Positions 24,504 through 32,758 of a DNA stretch of 64,000 bases are shown one piece after another. The DNA comes from Frankia sp. AgB32. GTDB taxonomy: Bacteria > Actinomycetota > Actinomycetes > Frankiales > Frankiaceae. The notes below the pieces were generated by a model. That model had not been told where the DNA came from, did no database searches, and saw nothing but the letters and a program-made list of their open reading frames with translations. The stretch is taken from contig NZ_JALKFX010000004.1 in the NCBI RefSeq assembly GCF_023243045.1, positions 62,001 through 126,000 on the forward strand, written 5' to 3'. Within the stretch, counting starts at the first letter, position 1, and every line of letters starts with the position of its first letter. The translations under genes and the position numbers were made by a program.

Positions 24504-25850
24504 CTAGAAGGCCGGGGTCAGGATCGGGGCACGGAGGGTGCCAAGGTAGGAGTGCCACAGGTGGGACGGGTCGTTCTCGACGGCGGTCACGGTCTCCCGC
24601 ATGATCCGCAGGACCTCCGGCTCCTCCTCGTCGTAGAGGTCGCCCTGGAGCAGCCGGATGATGTCCAGCCGGTATCGCGGGTCCGCCACGAACGTGGTGA
24701 AAAGGATGTTCAGCCGGTAGTAGACCGAGATGAACTCGTACCAGTTGCGGACACCGTTGCGGATCTTCTTCTCGAAGGTGGCGAACCTGGCCTGCGAGAG
24801 GTCGTCGGCCTCGACGGCCGCGACGATGTCGTGGCAGGCCAGCCGCGCACTGTTCAACGCGACGCTGACCCCGCTGGAGAAGATCGGGTCGACGAAGCGC
24901 GCGGCGTCACCGATCAGCACGTACCGGTCGCCGCAGATCTGCCGCATGGCGTAGCTGTAGTCGCCCTCGACCTTCAGGGGCGTGACCTGCTCCGTCTTCC
25001 GCAGCGCCGCGCACAGGTCCGGCCGGCTCTCCAGGAAGTTCCAGAAGAACTTCTCGCGGTCCAGGTTCGCCTCGGCGAACCGGTGCTTCTGGGTCACGAC
25101 CCCGATGCTGGTGACGGTGTCGGTGATGGGGATCTGCCACACCCAGGTGTCGCTGATCGGCAGGAAGTGCACGTAGATGTAGTCGACCTTTTCGGGGTCG
25201 TTGGCGACCGAGGAGCGATCGAGACCTTCGAACCAGGCATGGATCGCGTACTGGTTGAAGACGGGGTCCGCGTCCTTGGTTCCGAGCTGGCGGCCCAGCA
25301 TGGTCTGCCGGCCGGAGGCGTCGATGACCATCTTCGCGGTGACGTCCACCGTGCTCGACCCCACCTTGCAGGTCAGCGTGACCTTGGCGGGGTCGTCGAA
25401 GTCCACGCGCATCGCGCGGATCCCCTGGAACACCTTGGCGCCGAGGCTTTCGGCATGCTTGAGCAGGATGAGGTCGAACCGACTGCGGTCGACGTGGAAG
25501 GTGTAGTCCCGGTCGACCCCCGGCTGGTCGCGTTCGCTGAACAGGATGTCGGCCACGCCGAGTTCATGGGTGAACGCACTGCTCTGGTCCGCGGTGACAT
25601 TGCGCGTCTGGGACGAGGTCCAGGCCGCGCCGTACTTGCGCGGGAATCCCGCCGCCTCGATCTTGTCCATCACCCCGATTTCCACCAGCACCCGCGTGGT
25701 GGCCGGAACCAGCGACTCGCCCACATGCGGCCGGGGGAAGTTCTCGCCCTCGAACACAGCCACCGACAGACCGGCCATGGCGAGGTAGGCAGCAGCGCTG
25801 GAGCCGGCCGGGCCACCGCCGACGATCACGACGTCATAGTCGACACTCAT
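24504..25850 (-). CDS. Flavin-dependent halogenase, PltA-like (carrier-bound pyrrole)
   Basis: This 448-residue FADH2-dependent halogenase has the FAD motif GGGPAG at 11-16, the conserved lysine region GFPRKYG with Lys72, the diagnostic WVWQIP (WxWxIP) at 236-241 and GDAARFVDPIFSSGV at 314-328. The last motif is shared with enzymes that act on carrier-tethered substrates such as PltA. It should chlorinate or brominate the pyrrole ring on the adjacent carrier protein. It needs a flavin reductase, which is not seen nearby. The start at 25850 puts the Rossmann motif at residue 11 and lies 5 bases after the carrier-protein stop. It is the last gene of the pyrrole operon. Number and position of halogens cannot be read from sequence. 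Confidence 0.95.
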   Translation of the reverse strand: MSVDYDVVIVGGGPAGSSAAAYLAMAGLSVAVFEGENFPRPHVGESLVPATTRVLVEIGVMDKIEAAGFPRKYGAAWTSSQTRNVTADQSSAFTHELGVADILFSERDQPGVDRDYTFHVDRSRFDLILLKHAESLGAKVFQGIRAMRVDFDDPAKVTLTCKVGSSTVDVTAKMVIDASGRQTMLGRQLGTKDADPVFNQYAIHAWFEGLDRSSVANDPEKVDYIYVHFLPISDTWVWQIPITDTVTSIGVVTQKHRFAEANLDREKFFWNFLESRPDLCAALRKTEQVTPLKVEGDYSYAMRQICGDRYVLIGDAARFVDPIFSSGVSVALNSARLACHDIVAAVEADDLSQARFATFEKKIRNGVRNWYEFISVYYRLNILFTTFVADPRYRLDIIRLLQGDLYDEEEPEVLRIMRETVTAVENDPSHLWHSYLGTLRAPILTPAF

Positions 25851-25855
25851 CGTTC

Positions 25856-26128
25856 TCAGACACCTTCCGCAGGAACGGTCATCAGGCTGGAGACGAGCTT
25901 GCTGATGGCGGCGATGTCCCGAAAGTTCGCCGCGGTGATCGACGACAACGGCACGTCGACCCGCAGCTCCTCCCGCAGGAAGTTCAGGAGGAGCGCACTG
26001 TTCATCGAGTTGAGGACCTCCCATTCGAGCAGCGGGGTGGACTCGGTGAGCTCACCTCCTGGATCACCGTCAAGAAAGCTCTCGCTGATGAAGGTCCTGA
26101 TCCGCGGTGTGACCTCTTCGAGGGGCAT
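25856..26128 (-). CDS. PltL-like carrier protein for prolyl/pyrrolyl
   Basis: This 90-residue acyl carrier protein has its phosphopantetheine serine in LLEWEVLNSMN (Ser41), an arrangement seen in the pyrrole-forming carriers of pyoluteorin and prodiginine pathways rather than in PKS ACPs. It carries L-proline through oxidation to pyrrole-2-carboxyl and then halogenation. It lies between the adenylation gene (30-bp gap) and the halogenase (5-bp gap). The pyrrolyl group is then expected to be handed to KS1 of the large PKS. Confidence 0.9.
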   Translation of the reverse strand: MPLEEVTPRIRTFISESFLDGDPGGELTESTPLLEWEVLNSMNSALLLNFLREELRVDVPLSSITAANFRDIAAISKLVSSLMTVPAEGV

Positions 26129-26158
26129 TGCGCCGCCCTTTCCGTCGGGAGGTGGATG

Positions 26159-27652
26159 TCACGAACCCGGTTCGTGGACTGTTCGTTCCACACCGTCGGC
26201 GCACGCCTTCAACGCCAGGCGGTCGATCTTGCCGTTGCCGTTCCTGGGCAGCGGGGAGACGATTCGCACCTCGTCCGCCACCATGTAGCGCGGCAGGTGC
26301 GCAACGAGGTGTCGGCGAACGGCCAGGACGCCGAGATCGCGGCCGGATCGCGGAGCAACGAACGCCACCAGCCGGGTGTCGGCTCCTTCGCCCACCGCCA
26401 CCGCGGCCGCCTCCGCGACATCGACGTGGTTCTCGAGGATGGCCTCGACCTCACCGAGTTCGACCCGGTGGCCGCGGATCTTCACCATCTGGTCGCGGCG
26501 CCCGAGGTAGTCGAACGCGCCGTCGGGAAGGACCCGAACCAGGTCGCCGGTGTGATACGGACCGCGCTGCGGCGGATGACCCCAGTAGCCGGGCATCACC
26601 GTGGGGCCGTCCACGACGAGTTCGCCCACCTCACCCGAGGCCGCGATCCCGCCGCCGTCCCGCAGCGCCCAGACCCGGTCGCCGCTGGCCGCGATCCCGA
26701 TCGGCACCGGCCGGTCGCGTTCCAGGTCCACCTTCGTGACCTCGTGGAACGTGCACACGTTGGTCTCGGTCGGGCCGTAGAGGTTCATCATCCGCGCGCC
26801 TGTCCAGCCGGCCAGGTCCCGCAGCCCCGCGATGGGGAACGGCTCACCCGCGAACAGCACGGTGTGCAGCGTCTGCGGCGCCGGACGGTCGAGGAGCCCG
26901 CCGTAGCGCATCATGACCGCGAGGGCGGACGGCACCGAGTACCAGATACTGATCCGCTCGGCGTGGAGGAACTCGACGAGTCGCGCTGGCGCGAAGGACA
27001 GTTCCGGCGGGATGAGATGCACCGACGCTCCGGCGCGGAAGGCCACGTACAGGTCGAGTACCGACAGGTCGAAAGCGAACGGCGCGTGGTTGGCGAACCG
27101 GTCGTCCTCCCCCGGCATCAGCAGGTCGTGTGCCCAGTCGACGAACGCCCGCGCGTTCTCGTGGGTCAGGCACACCCCCTTGGGCGCGCCGGTCGACCCC
27201 GAGGTGTAGAGGATGTACGCCAGATCGTCGGGAGCCGTGGCGACATGGACGGCCGGCGCCGGATCGCGGGGAGCGTCGAGCTCCTCGCAGCGGACGTCCG
27301 GGCCCAGCTCGCCAGAGATCCGCGGAATCCGGGCGCGGTCCGTCACGACGACGCGGGCCGCGCAGTCCCGGGCGATGGCTGCGACCCGGGCCACCGGGCT
27401 GCCGCCGTCGACGGGCACATAGGCGGCGCCGAGCCGCAGGACGGCCTGCATCGCCGCCACCGTCTCCGGGCTCTTGGCCGCCCAGACCACAACCCGATCT
27501 CCGCGCCGCACGCCCTGGCGCCCGAGCGTGGCCGCGATCGCGTCAGCCGCGGCATCGAGCTCGCCGTAGGTGAGCGAGCCCGCCGGACCGCTGGCGGCCA
27601 ACGCGTCGGGCCGGCGCGCGGCGGCGTCGATGACGAGCTGGTGCAGGCTCAC
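26159..27652 (-). CDS. Proline-type adenylation enzyme (PltF/RedM-like)
   Basis: This 497-residue stand-alone NRPS adenylation protein activates an amino acid as its AMP ester and loads the next carrier protein. Core motifs are in order: [11 protein letters not shown] at 149-159, FAFDLSVLD at 192-200, LYGPTETN near 300, YHTGDL near 370, [15 protein letters not shown] near 388 and NGNGKIDR near 470. There is no fused carrier or condensation domain. The FDLSVLDLY region and the neighbouring dehydrogenase and carrier gene match pyrrole cassettes, so L-proline is the likely substrate. The full specificity code was not derived here. The GTG start overlaps the dehydrogenase stop by 4 bases, indicating translational coupling. 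Confidence 0.92.
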   Translation of the reverse strand: MSLHQLVIDAAARRPDALAASGPAGSLTYGELDAAADAIAATLGRQGVRRGDRVVVWAAKSPETVAAMQAVLRLGAAYVPVDGGSPVARVAAIARDCAARVVVTDRARIPRISGELGPDVRCEELDAPRDPAPAVHVATAPDDLAYILYTSGSTGAPKGVCLTHENARAFVDWAHDLLMPGEDDRFANHAPFAFDLSVLDLYVAFRAGASVHLIPPELSFAPARLVEFLHAERISIWYSVPSALAVMMRYGGLLDRPAPQTLHTVLFAGEPFPIAGLRDLAGWTGARMMNLYGPTETNVCTFHEVTKVDLERDRPVPIGIAASGDRVWALRDGGGIAASGEVGELVVDGPTVMPGYWGHPPQRGPYHTGDLVRVLPDGAFDYLGRRDQMVKIRGHRVELGEVEAILENHVDVAEAAAVAVGEGADTRLVAFVAPRSGRDLGVLAVRRHLVAHLPRYMVADEVRIVSPLPRNGNGKIDRLALKACADGVERTVHEPGS

Positions 27653-28785
27653 AACCCTTCTCCCCTGGCGATGAGCTCCAGCTGGATCTCGGTCGTCCCG
27701 GAGAAGATGGTGGTGGGCAGGCAGTCACGCAGCTGCTCCTCGATCCCGGTGCCGGCCAGGTAGCCGGCCGAGCCGAACAGCTGCATGGCGTCGAGACTGT
27801 TGGCGATCGCGGCCTCGGACACCGCGGTCTTCGCCAGGGCGATCGCGGTGACGTCCGGCTGGCCCTGGTCGAGCAGCCAGCAGGCGCGGTAGAGAAGCAG
27901 CCGCGCGCCCTCCAGCCGCTGCCGCATGCGGGCGATCCGGTGCGAGACGGCCTGGAACCCGGAGATCTTCCGCCCGAACTGACGCCTGCCGACGACCCGG
28001 TCCACGCACTCGGTGAGCTGTCGCTCCATCAGGCCCAGGTAGGCGGCGAACAGGCAGCCGCGTTCCCACCCCATGGAATGCTGAAAGATCGCCCCGCCAC
28101 TGCCCTCGGCGCCGAGCCGGTACCCGGCCGGTACGAGGCAGTCCTCGAACCGCACCCGCGCGGCCAGGCAGCCGTTCAGTCCCATCTTCGGCAGCGGCGG
28201 ACCCACGACGACGCCGGCCAGCTCCCGCGGCACGACGAACGCGGAAATGCCCAGAAAACCTGCGGTGGGATCCGTGACCGCATAGGTCACGAAGACGTCC
28301 GCGATCGGGGCATTACTGACGAAGGACTTCTCCCCGTTGAGCAGGTATCCCTCGCCCGAGGGCGTGGCGGTGGTCCGGATCCGCCCGACATCCGAGCCCG
28401 CCTCGTCCTCCGTCATGGCGTTGCCGGCGATCAGGTCGCCCGCCGCCATGCCCGCCAGCAGTTCCCTGGCCTCGTCCGTCCCGAACTCCCCCACGGGCAC
28501 GGCGCACGACAGCAGGTGCGCCGCGACGCCGAACACCAGCCCCATGTCGGAACAGGAGTGGCCGAACGCCTCGAGGCCCAGCGCTGTGTCCAGCGCCCCC
28601 AGACCGGCCCCGCCGTGCTCCGCGGGCAGGCACAGCCCCGTCAGGCCAATGCTGGCCGCGTCCTTCCAGGCCAGCCGCACCAGTTCCGGGTCGGCGCTGG
28701 TCTCGTAATCGGCGAATCGCTCGGCAACGGCCGCACTCATGCCTGCGTAGAGCTCACGCTGGTTCGACGACCAATCGAATTCCAT
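27649..28785 (-). CDS. L-prolyl-carrier dehydrogenase (acyl-CoA dehydrogenase fold)
   Basis: This 378-residue FAD enzyme is of the acyl-CoA dehydrogenase family and should oxidise prolyl-S-carrier to pyrrolyl-2-carboxyl-S-carrier. The FAD/substrate motif is [10 protein letters not shown] near 123-132. A glutamate in [10 protein letters not shown] (Glu241) sits where isovaleryl-CoA dehydrogenase and PltE keep their catalytic base. The usual C-terminal EGT position reads SGT (IFSGTTEIQ), consistent with the base having moved. It is the first gene of the pyrrole operon (dehydrogenase, adenylation, carrier, halogenase). Its upstream region carries heptamer repeats. Function is inferred from operon context plus the Glu position. 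Confidence 0.9.
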   Translation of the reverse strand: MEFDWSSNQRELYAGMSAAVAERFADYETSADPELVRLAWKDAASIGLTGLCLPAEHGGAGLGALDTALGLEAFGHSCSDMGLVFGVAAHLLSCAVPVGEFGTDEARELLAGMAAGDLIAGNAMTEDEAGSDVGRIRTTATPSGEGYLLNGEKSFVSNAPIADVFVTYAVTDPTAGFLGISAFVVPRELAGVVVGPPLPKMGLNGCLAARVRFEDCLVPAGYRLGAEGSGGAIFQHSMGWERGCLFAAYLGLMERQLTECVDRVVGRRQFGRKISGFQAVSHRIARMRQRLEGARLLLYRACWLLDQGQPDVTAIALAKTAVSEAAIANSLDAMQLFGSAGYLAGTGIEEQLRDCLPTTIFSGTTEIQLELIARGEGL

Positions 28786-28889
28786 CAGTTGTTTCCCGAT
28801 GCACGTTCGAGCGCTGGCACTTCAATCTCACCTCGAATGGTCAAGCCTGGCACATTCATCAAGAATAGGCTCCCGACCAGCCGACCCCA

Positions 28890-28933
28890 ACCCTTACCGC
28901 ACCCTTATGCGCAACTAGGGGTACGGCAGGGGT
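28890..28933. promoter_or_regulatory. Facing pairs of heptamer repeats with 4-bp spacers
   Basis: ACCCTTA-ccgc-ACCCTTA occupies 28890-28907. TAGGGGT-acgg-CAGGGGT occupies 28916-28933, in the opposite orientation. Each pair has exactly 11-bp periodicity (7-bp repeat, 4-bp spacer), the geometry of operators bound by SARP-family activators. The two pairs face each other in the divergent promoter, one for each direction. The regulator itself is not in the window, so assignment to a SARP is an inference from geometry. Confidence 0.55.
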
Positions 28934-29084
28934 GACGGACAGGGCGCATGGCAGGTACCGTCCGCCCGAGAGGCCACCCAGAAATACCAAGAGGAATCAC
29001 GCGCGTCGAAAATATCCAATGCGCCGCACGACCCATCCCATTACCCGACGGAAATCGACCTCATCCGCCACCCTGATGCAACGA

Positions 29085-29102
29085 ACCCCTATCAGCCCCC
29101 TA
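29085..29102 (+). promoter_or_regulatory. Third heptamer pair, upstream of the double dehydrogenase
   Basis: ACCCCTA-tcag-CCCCCTA has an 11-bp period and the same heptamer family as 28890-28933 and 2021-2061. It lies 60-110 bp before the candidate starts of the fused dehydrogenase, an appropriate activator position. Its presence argues that the dehydrogenase-methyltransferase pair belongs to the cluster regulon. Confidence 0.5.
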
Positions 29103-29193
29103 TTTCCTCGAACCCACCTTGTCGGGTTTTGACACCACCCCCTACGCTCGGATCAACGGCGTGACACCGGACACTGCGGGCGGGACGGGTGAA

Positions 29194-31278
29194 ATGCTCG
29201 GAATGGATGAAGTCACCGAACTACTGACCCGGAACTGGCGTTTCCCCGACCTGGCTGACGAGGCCGCTCTGGCTCGGCTGTGGGGACTGGCCGCCGCCCA
29301 GGGCTGGTTCGACTCCACCGACCTCGACGCCGCCCTCGCGCTGGTCCGAGCCACGGGCGCGGCCGCCTGCCCACTGCCCGTCATGGACGGCTTCGTCGCC
29401 GCGGGGCTGCTGGCGAAGGCCCCGCGGATCACGACCGGCATCGCGGCCGGCGACGTCCGGATCCTGGTGTGTGCGACCGATCCGGCGACCGAGACGGTGC
29501 CGTTCATGGCCGGCGGGATGGCCGCCTCGCACGTCCTGGTCCTGCCGCCGGCGGGCGGACGCGCGTCGGTACGACCCGTGGAGTTCGCCGTCCCGCGGCC
29601 CGGGCTGGCGTCGCCCGCCTGGGCCCGGCTCCACCTCGGTGGACCGGAGGCGGTCGTCGATATCGATCCGGAGCGGGCCGACCAGGCGCTGTCCCTGCTC
29701 AGGCTGGGCCTGGCGGTACGGGTGATGGCGGCCGCGCGGCGGACTCACGACCAGTCCATCGCTCACGCGAAGGTCCGCCGGCAGTTCGGCCGGGCGATCG
29801 GTGGGTTCGGCGCGGTACAGCAGCGCGCGGCGGCCCGAGAAATCGAACTCGTCGCGGGTGAGCTCCTCATCGAGGAGGCCATCCGCACACACGGCGCCGA
29901 CGCACCGGACCGGATCCTCGCCACCGAGCTCGCGGTGTCCCACGCGGCGGCCTGCGCGTCGCGCGTCCAGACCAGTGCGCACCACAACCTCGGTGCCGGC
30001 GGGTACTTCGAGGAGCATGACGCCCCCTGGCTCTTCCGCCAGGTCCATGCCGACCTCGCGCTGCTGCCGACCTGCCCGCCCCCGGGCGGGACCGTCGCCG
30101 ACCTCCTGATCAGGAGCGCGGTCGGCCTGCCCGCCGTGGATTCCACCGCGCGGACGGCCACGATGCGGGCGCAGGCCCGCTCCTTCTGCTCCGAGCATCG
30201 CAGCCCGGTGCGACTGTTCGCCAAGGGCGACGACCCCGCGCTGGTGGCGGCGGTGGCAGCGCGAAACTGGTTCGGCATGTCCTGGCCCGTCGCCGACGGC
30301 GGCCGCGATGCCACCCTCGCCGAGCAGCTCGTGGTGCAGGACGAGACCGCCTACCACCAACTGCCGGTCGCCATCGCGATGGCCGCCGTCTCGGTCGTCG
30401 GCGCTCCCCTCGTCAAGTACGGGACGGCCGAGCAGAAGGCCCGGTACCTGCCCCGGATCCTGGCCGGCGAGCTGAACTTCTGCCTGGGCTACAGCGAGCC
30501 CGAAGCGGGCTCCGATCTCGCGTCGCTGACCACGAGTGCTGTCCGGGACGGCGACGACTGGGTGATCAACGGGACGAAGTCCTGGATCGGCAACGCCCAT
30601 GCCGCGGAGTACATCTGGCTCGCCGTACGCACGGACCCGACCGCGAAGCTGCCGCTGGCCGGGATCAGCATGTTCATGGTGCCGATGGCGGCCGCGGGGA
30701 TCAGGACCGAGCCGCACCGGGCCCTGTCCGGGCAGACCTGCTGCACGGTGACCTTCGACGACGTCAGGGTGAGCGACTCCGCGCGCGTCGGCCCGGTCAA
30801 CCGCGGCTGGCGGGTCATCACCGACACCCTCACCGGCGAACGACTGCTGCTGGCCGGCGAGGTCGCCGGCATGTCCCGCCGGCAGTTCGACGAGCTGCTG
30901 GCGGCCGTCCGCGCCGATCCGGACGGTACGGCCGGCCCGGCCGGATCGGCCCGCCGAGCCAGGCTGAGTGACCTGGCCGTCCAGGTCCAGGCGGTGAACC
31001 TGCTGCTCGCCGAGGCGGCCGAGGGAACCGAGTCCGGCATCGCGCACACCGCGCGCCTCATCTCCTCGATGGCCGGCGTGCTGGCCGCCGAGGTGGCGGA
31101 GCTGGTCAGCCGCGACGCGCTGGAGATCCTCGGCCCCATCTCGGCCCTGGCCGGGCCGGACATTCCCGGCGGCGGCATCTTCGAGCAGGGTCTGCGCCTG
31201 TCGATCCTTGCCTTCCTCGGCGGTGGGACCAACGACGTGCAGCGCGGACTGATCGCCCGCGGCCTCGGCCTTGGCTGA
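29194..31278 (+). CDS. Fused double acyl-CoA dehydrogenase
   Basis: This protein of about 694 residues carries two acyl-CoA dehydrogenase-like halves in tandem. The N-terminal half (to about 330) retains only the C-terminal helical part recognisably (RRQFGRAIGGFGAVQQ, then NLGAGGYFEEHD). The C-terminal half holds the full domain: GYSEPEAGSDLASLTT, NGTKSWIGNAH and the end FLGGGTNDVQRGLIARGLGLG. Heterodimeric acyl-CoA dehydrogenases of steroid side-chain breakdown use a similar split of roles, here in one chain. The substrate is unknown; desaturation of the polyketide or of a starter/extender acyl group is possible. ATG 29194 is used; GTG 29161, ATG 29203 and TTG 29119 are in-frame alternatives with no decisive RBS. 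The stop overlaps the methyltransferase start region. Confidence 0.85.
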   Translation: MLGMDEVTELLTRNWRFPDLADEAALARLWGLAAAQGWFDSTDLDAALALVRATGAAACPLPVMDGFVAAGLLAKAPRITTGIAAGDVRILVCATDPATETVPFMAGGMAASHVLVLPPAGGRASVRPVEFAVPRPGLASPAWARLHLGGPEAVVDIDPERADQALSLLRLGLAVRVMAAARRTHDQSIAHAKVRRQFGRAIGGFGAVQQRAAAREIELVAGELLIEEAIRTHGADAPDRILATELAVSHAAACASRVQTSAHHNLGAGGYFEEHDAPWLFRQVHADLALLPTCPPPGGTVADLLIRSAVGLPAVDSTARTATMRAQARSFCSEHRSPVRLFAKGDDPALVAAVAARNWFGMSWPVADGGRDATLAEQLVVQDETAYHQLPVAIAMAAVSVVGAPLVKYGTAEQKARYLPRILAGELNFCLGYSEPEAGSDLASLTTSAVRDGDDWVINGTKSWIGNAHAAEYIWLAVRTDPTAKLPLAGISMFMVPMAAAGIRTEPHRALSGQTCCTVTFDDVRVSDSARVGPVNRGWRVITDTLTGERLLLAGEVAGMSRRQFDELLAAVRADPDGTAGPAGSARRARLSDLAVQVQAVNLLLAEAAEGTESGIAHTARLISSMAGVLAAEVAELVSRDALEILGPISALAGPDIPGGGIFEQGLRLSILAFLGGGTNDVQRGLIARGLGLG

Positions 31279-31987
31279 CCGGGCAACTCCGGTGGATGCC
31301 GAAAGGTACCGCGCCGCGCGAGACCTGCCGCCCGAGAGCCTGACGCGCTGGCGAGACGCGCTGACCCCGCATCTCCCGGAGCGCCCGACGATCCTGGATG
31401 TCGGAGCTGGAACGGGCGGCTTCGCCGCGGCGTTCACCGGCTGGTTCGGCGCGCGTGTCCTCGCGATCGAGCCGGACGCCTCCCGCCGCGCGCTGATCCC
31501 ACCCGCGATCCTGGCCCTGGACGGCACGGCCGAGCACCTCCCCGTCCCGGACGGGTGCGCGGACCTCGCGTGGTTCGGCTCCGTCCTGCACCACCTCGAC
31601 GACCTGGCGGCGGCCGCCCACGAAACCCGGCGGGCACTGCGCCCGGGCGCCCGCGTCGCCTTCCGCAACGCCTTCCCCGGCCACAGCGGCACCGACATCC
31701 GCGTCCGCTGGTTCCCCGAGACCGCGGCGTGCATCGACGCCTACCCGACCGTCCGCCAGGTCGAGGATGCCTTCGCCGGCGCCGGCTTCAGCCGGCTGGA
31801 CCTGCGCACGATCCACCACACCGCGGCGCCGACCCTGGCCGAGTACGCCACCCGGCTGGACCGCGCGTCGGATTCCAAGCTCCGCGCCCTCACCGACGAC
31901 CAGTACGAACGCGGCCTGGCACGACTGCGTGCCGCGGATCCCCACGCACCCGCCCGCAGCGGAACGACCCTGCTTCTGCTCGCCTAG
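31271..31987 (+). CDS. Class I SAM-dependent methyltransferase
   Basis: This protein of about 238 residues has the SAM-binding glycine motif ILDVGAGTGG near residue 41, an acidic IEPD at the end of strand 2, and FGSVLHHLDD, typical of the Methyltransf_11 group. The TTG at 31271 overlaps the dehydrogenase stop by 8 bases. GTG at 31292 is an in-frame alternative. Translation is probably coupled to the dehydrogenase gene. A tailoring O-, N- or C-methylation in the neighbouring pathway is plausible, but the substrate cannot be told from sequence. Confidence 0.85.
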   Translation: MADRATPVDAERYRAARDLPPESLTRWRDALTPHLPERPTILDVGAGTGGFAAAFTGWFGARVLAIEPDASRRALIPPAILALDGTAEHLPVPDGCADLAWFGSVLHHLDDLAAAAHETRRALRPGARVAFRNAFPGHSGTDIRVRWFPETAACIDAYPTVRQVEDAFAGAGFSRLDLRTIHHTAAPTLAEYATRLDRASDSKLRALTDDQYERGLARLRAADPHAPARSGTTLLLLA

Positions 31988-32022
31988 GTGCCACGGCACC
32001 CAGCGCGCTCGCGGCGGTCGCG

Positions 32023-32039
32023 GCGGGGATCGTCCCCGC
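32023..32039. terminator. Hairpin between convergent genes
   Basis: GCGGGGA-tcg-TCCCCGC forms a 7-bp GC stem with a 3-base loop. It sits between the stops of the methyltransferase and the response regulator. There is no T-tract, as is common for actinomycete terminators. It probably serves both directions. Confidence 0.4.
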
Positions 32040-32056
32040 GGCGGCGCCGCACGGAC

Positions 32057-32758
32057 TCACGGCCGGGGACGTGGCACCCGCGCCAGGCCGGTCTGGTAGG
32101 CGAGCACGACGAGCTGCGCGCGGTCGCGTGCACCGATCTTGGTCATTGCGTGGTTGACGTGGGTCTTGACGGTCAGCGGGCTGAGCATGAGCTGAGCGGC
32201 GATCTCCGCGTTGGACATCCCGTCGGCGACCAGCGTGGTCACCTCGCACTCGCGGTCGGTGAGGGTGGAAATAGACGGTGACGCACGGACCGGCTCGCTG
32301 TCGTGCAGCGTCAGGAACCTGGCGATGAGGCCCCGGGTGGCGGCCGGCGAAAGCAGCGCGTCGCCGCGGGCGACGGTGCGGATCGCGTCGATCAGGGTGT
32401 CCGGGCGCGCGCCCTTGCCGAGGAATCCGCTGGCCCCCGACCGCAGCGCCTCGAAGACGTACTCATCGACCTCGAACGTCGTCAGGATCAGCACCCGTAC
32501 CCCGGCGAGGCCGTCATCAGCGGCGATCCGGCGCGTCGCCGCCAGCCCATCCAGACCCGGCATCCGGATGTCCATCAGGACGACATCGGCCCGTGCTTCG
32601 CGGGCGAGGCGGACCGCGTCGTGGCCGTTGGCCGCGTCGCCCACCACCGTCAGCCCCGGCGCGCGGTCGATCATCAGCCGCAGGCCGGCGCGAACCAGGT
32701 CCTGGTCGTCGGCGAGAACGACGCGGGTCGGCGCCGCGGCGGGCGCGGTCCCGGTCAC
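32057..32758 (-). CDS. NarL/LuxR-family response regulator
   Basis: This 233-residue two-component regulator has a receiver domain at 10-130 with acidic pocket Asp17/Asp18, phospho-acceptor Asp63 in VVLMDIRMPG and Lys in LGKGARP. A GerE-type helix-turn-helix at 165-225 contains LTDREXEVTTLVADGMSNAEIA and LSPLTVKTHVNH (X is Cys). The GTG start overlaps the kinase stop by 4 bases, so the pair is co-translated. It probably controls the divergent MMPL exporter through the palindrome at 33978-33995. This is inferred from position. Confidence 0.93.
   Translation of the reverse strand: MTGTAPAAAPTRVVLADDQDLVRAGLRLMIDRAPGLTVVGDAANGHDAVRLAREARADVVLMDIRMPGLDGLAATRRIAADDGLAGVRVLILTTFEVDEYVFEALRSGASGFLGKGARPDTLIDAIRTVARGDALLSPAATRGLIARFLTLHDSEPVRASPSISTLTDRECEVTTLVADGMSNAEIAAQLMLSPLTVKTHVNHAMTKIGARDRAQLVVLAYQTGLARVPRPRP

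Larger units (their letters stand above)
28786..29193. promoter_or_regulatory. Divergent promoter region between the two acyl-CoA dehydrogenase genes
   Basis: This stretch of about 400 bp, less GC-rich than its surroundings, separates the minus-strand pyrrole operon from the plus-strand dehydrogenase-methyltransferase pair. It contains three pairs of heptamer direct repeats, listed separately, and a single further CCCCCTA at 29138-29144. TTGACA occurs at 29129-29134, but no matching -10 is convincing. No gene was recognised inside it. Confidence 0.5.

Noticed and set aside
29194-31278. Fused dehydrogenase as the pyrrole-forming enzyme
   Set aside because: The dehydrogenase at 27649-28785 is in the pyrrole operon and has Glu241 at the PltE/isovaleryl-CoA dehydrogenase base position, so it is the better candidate.
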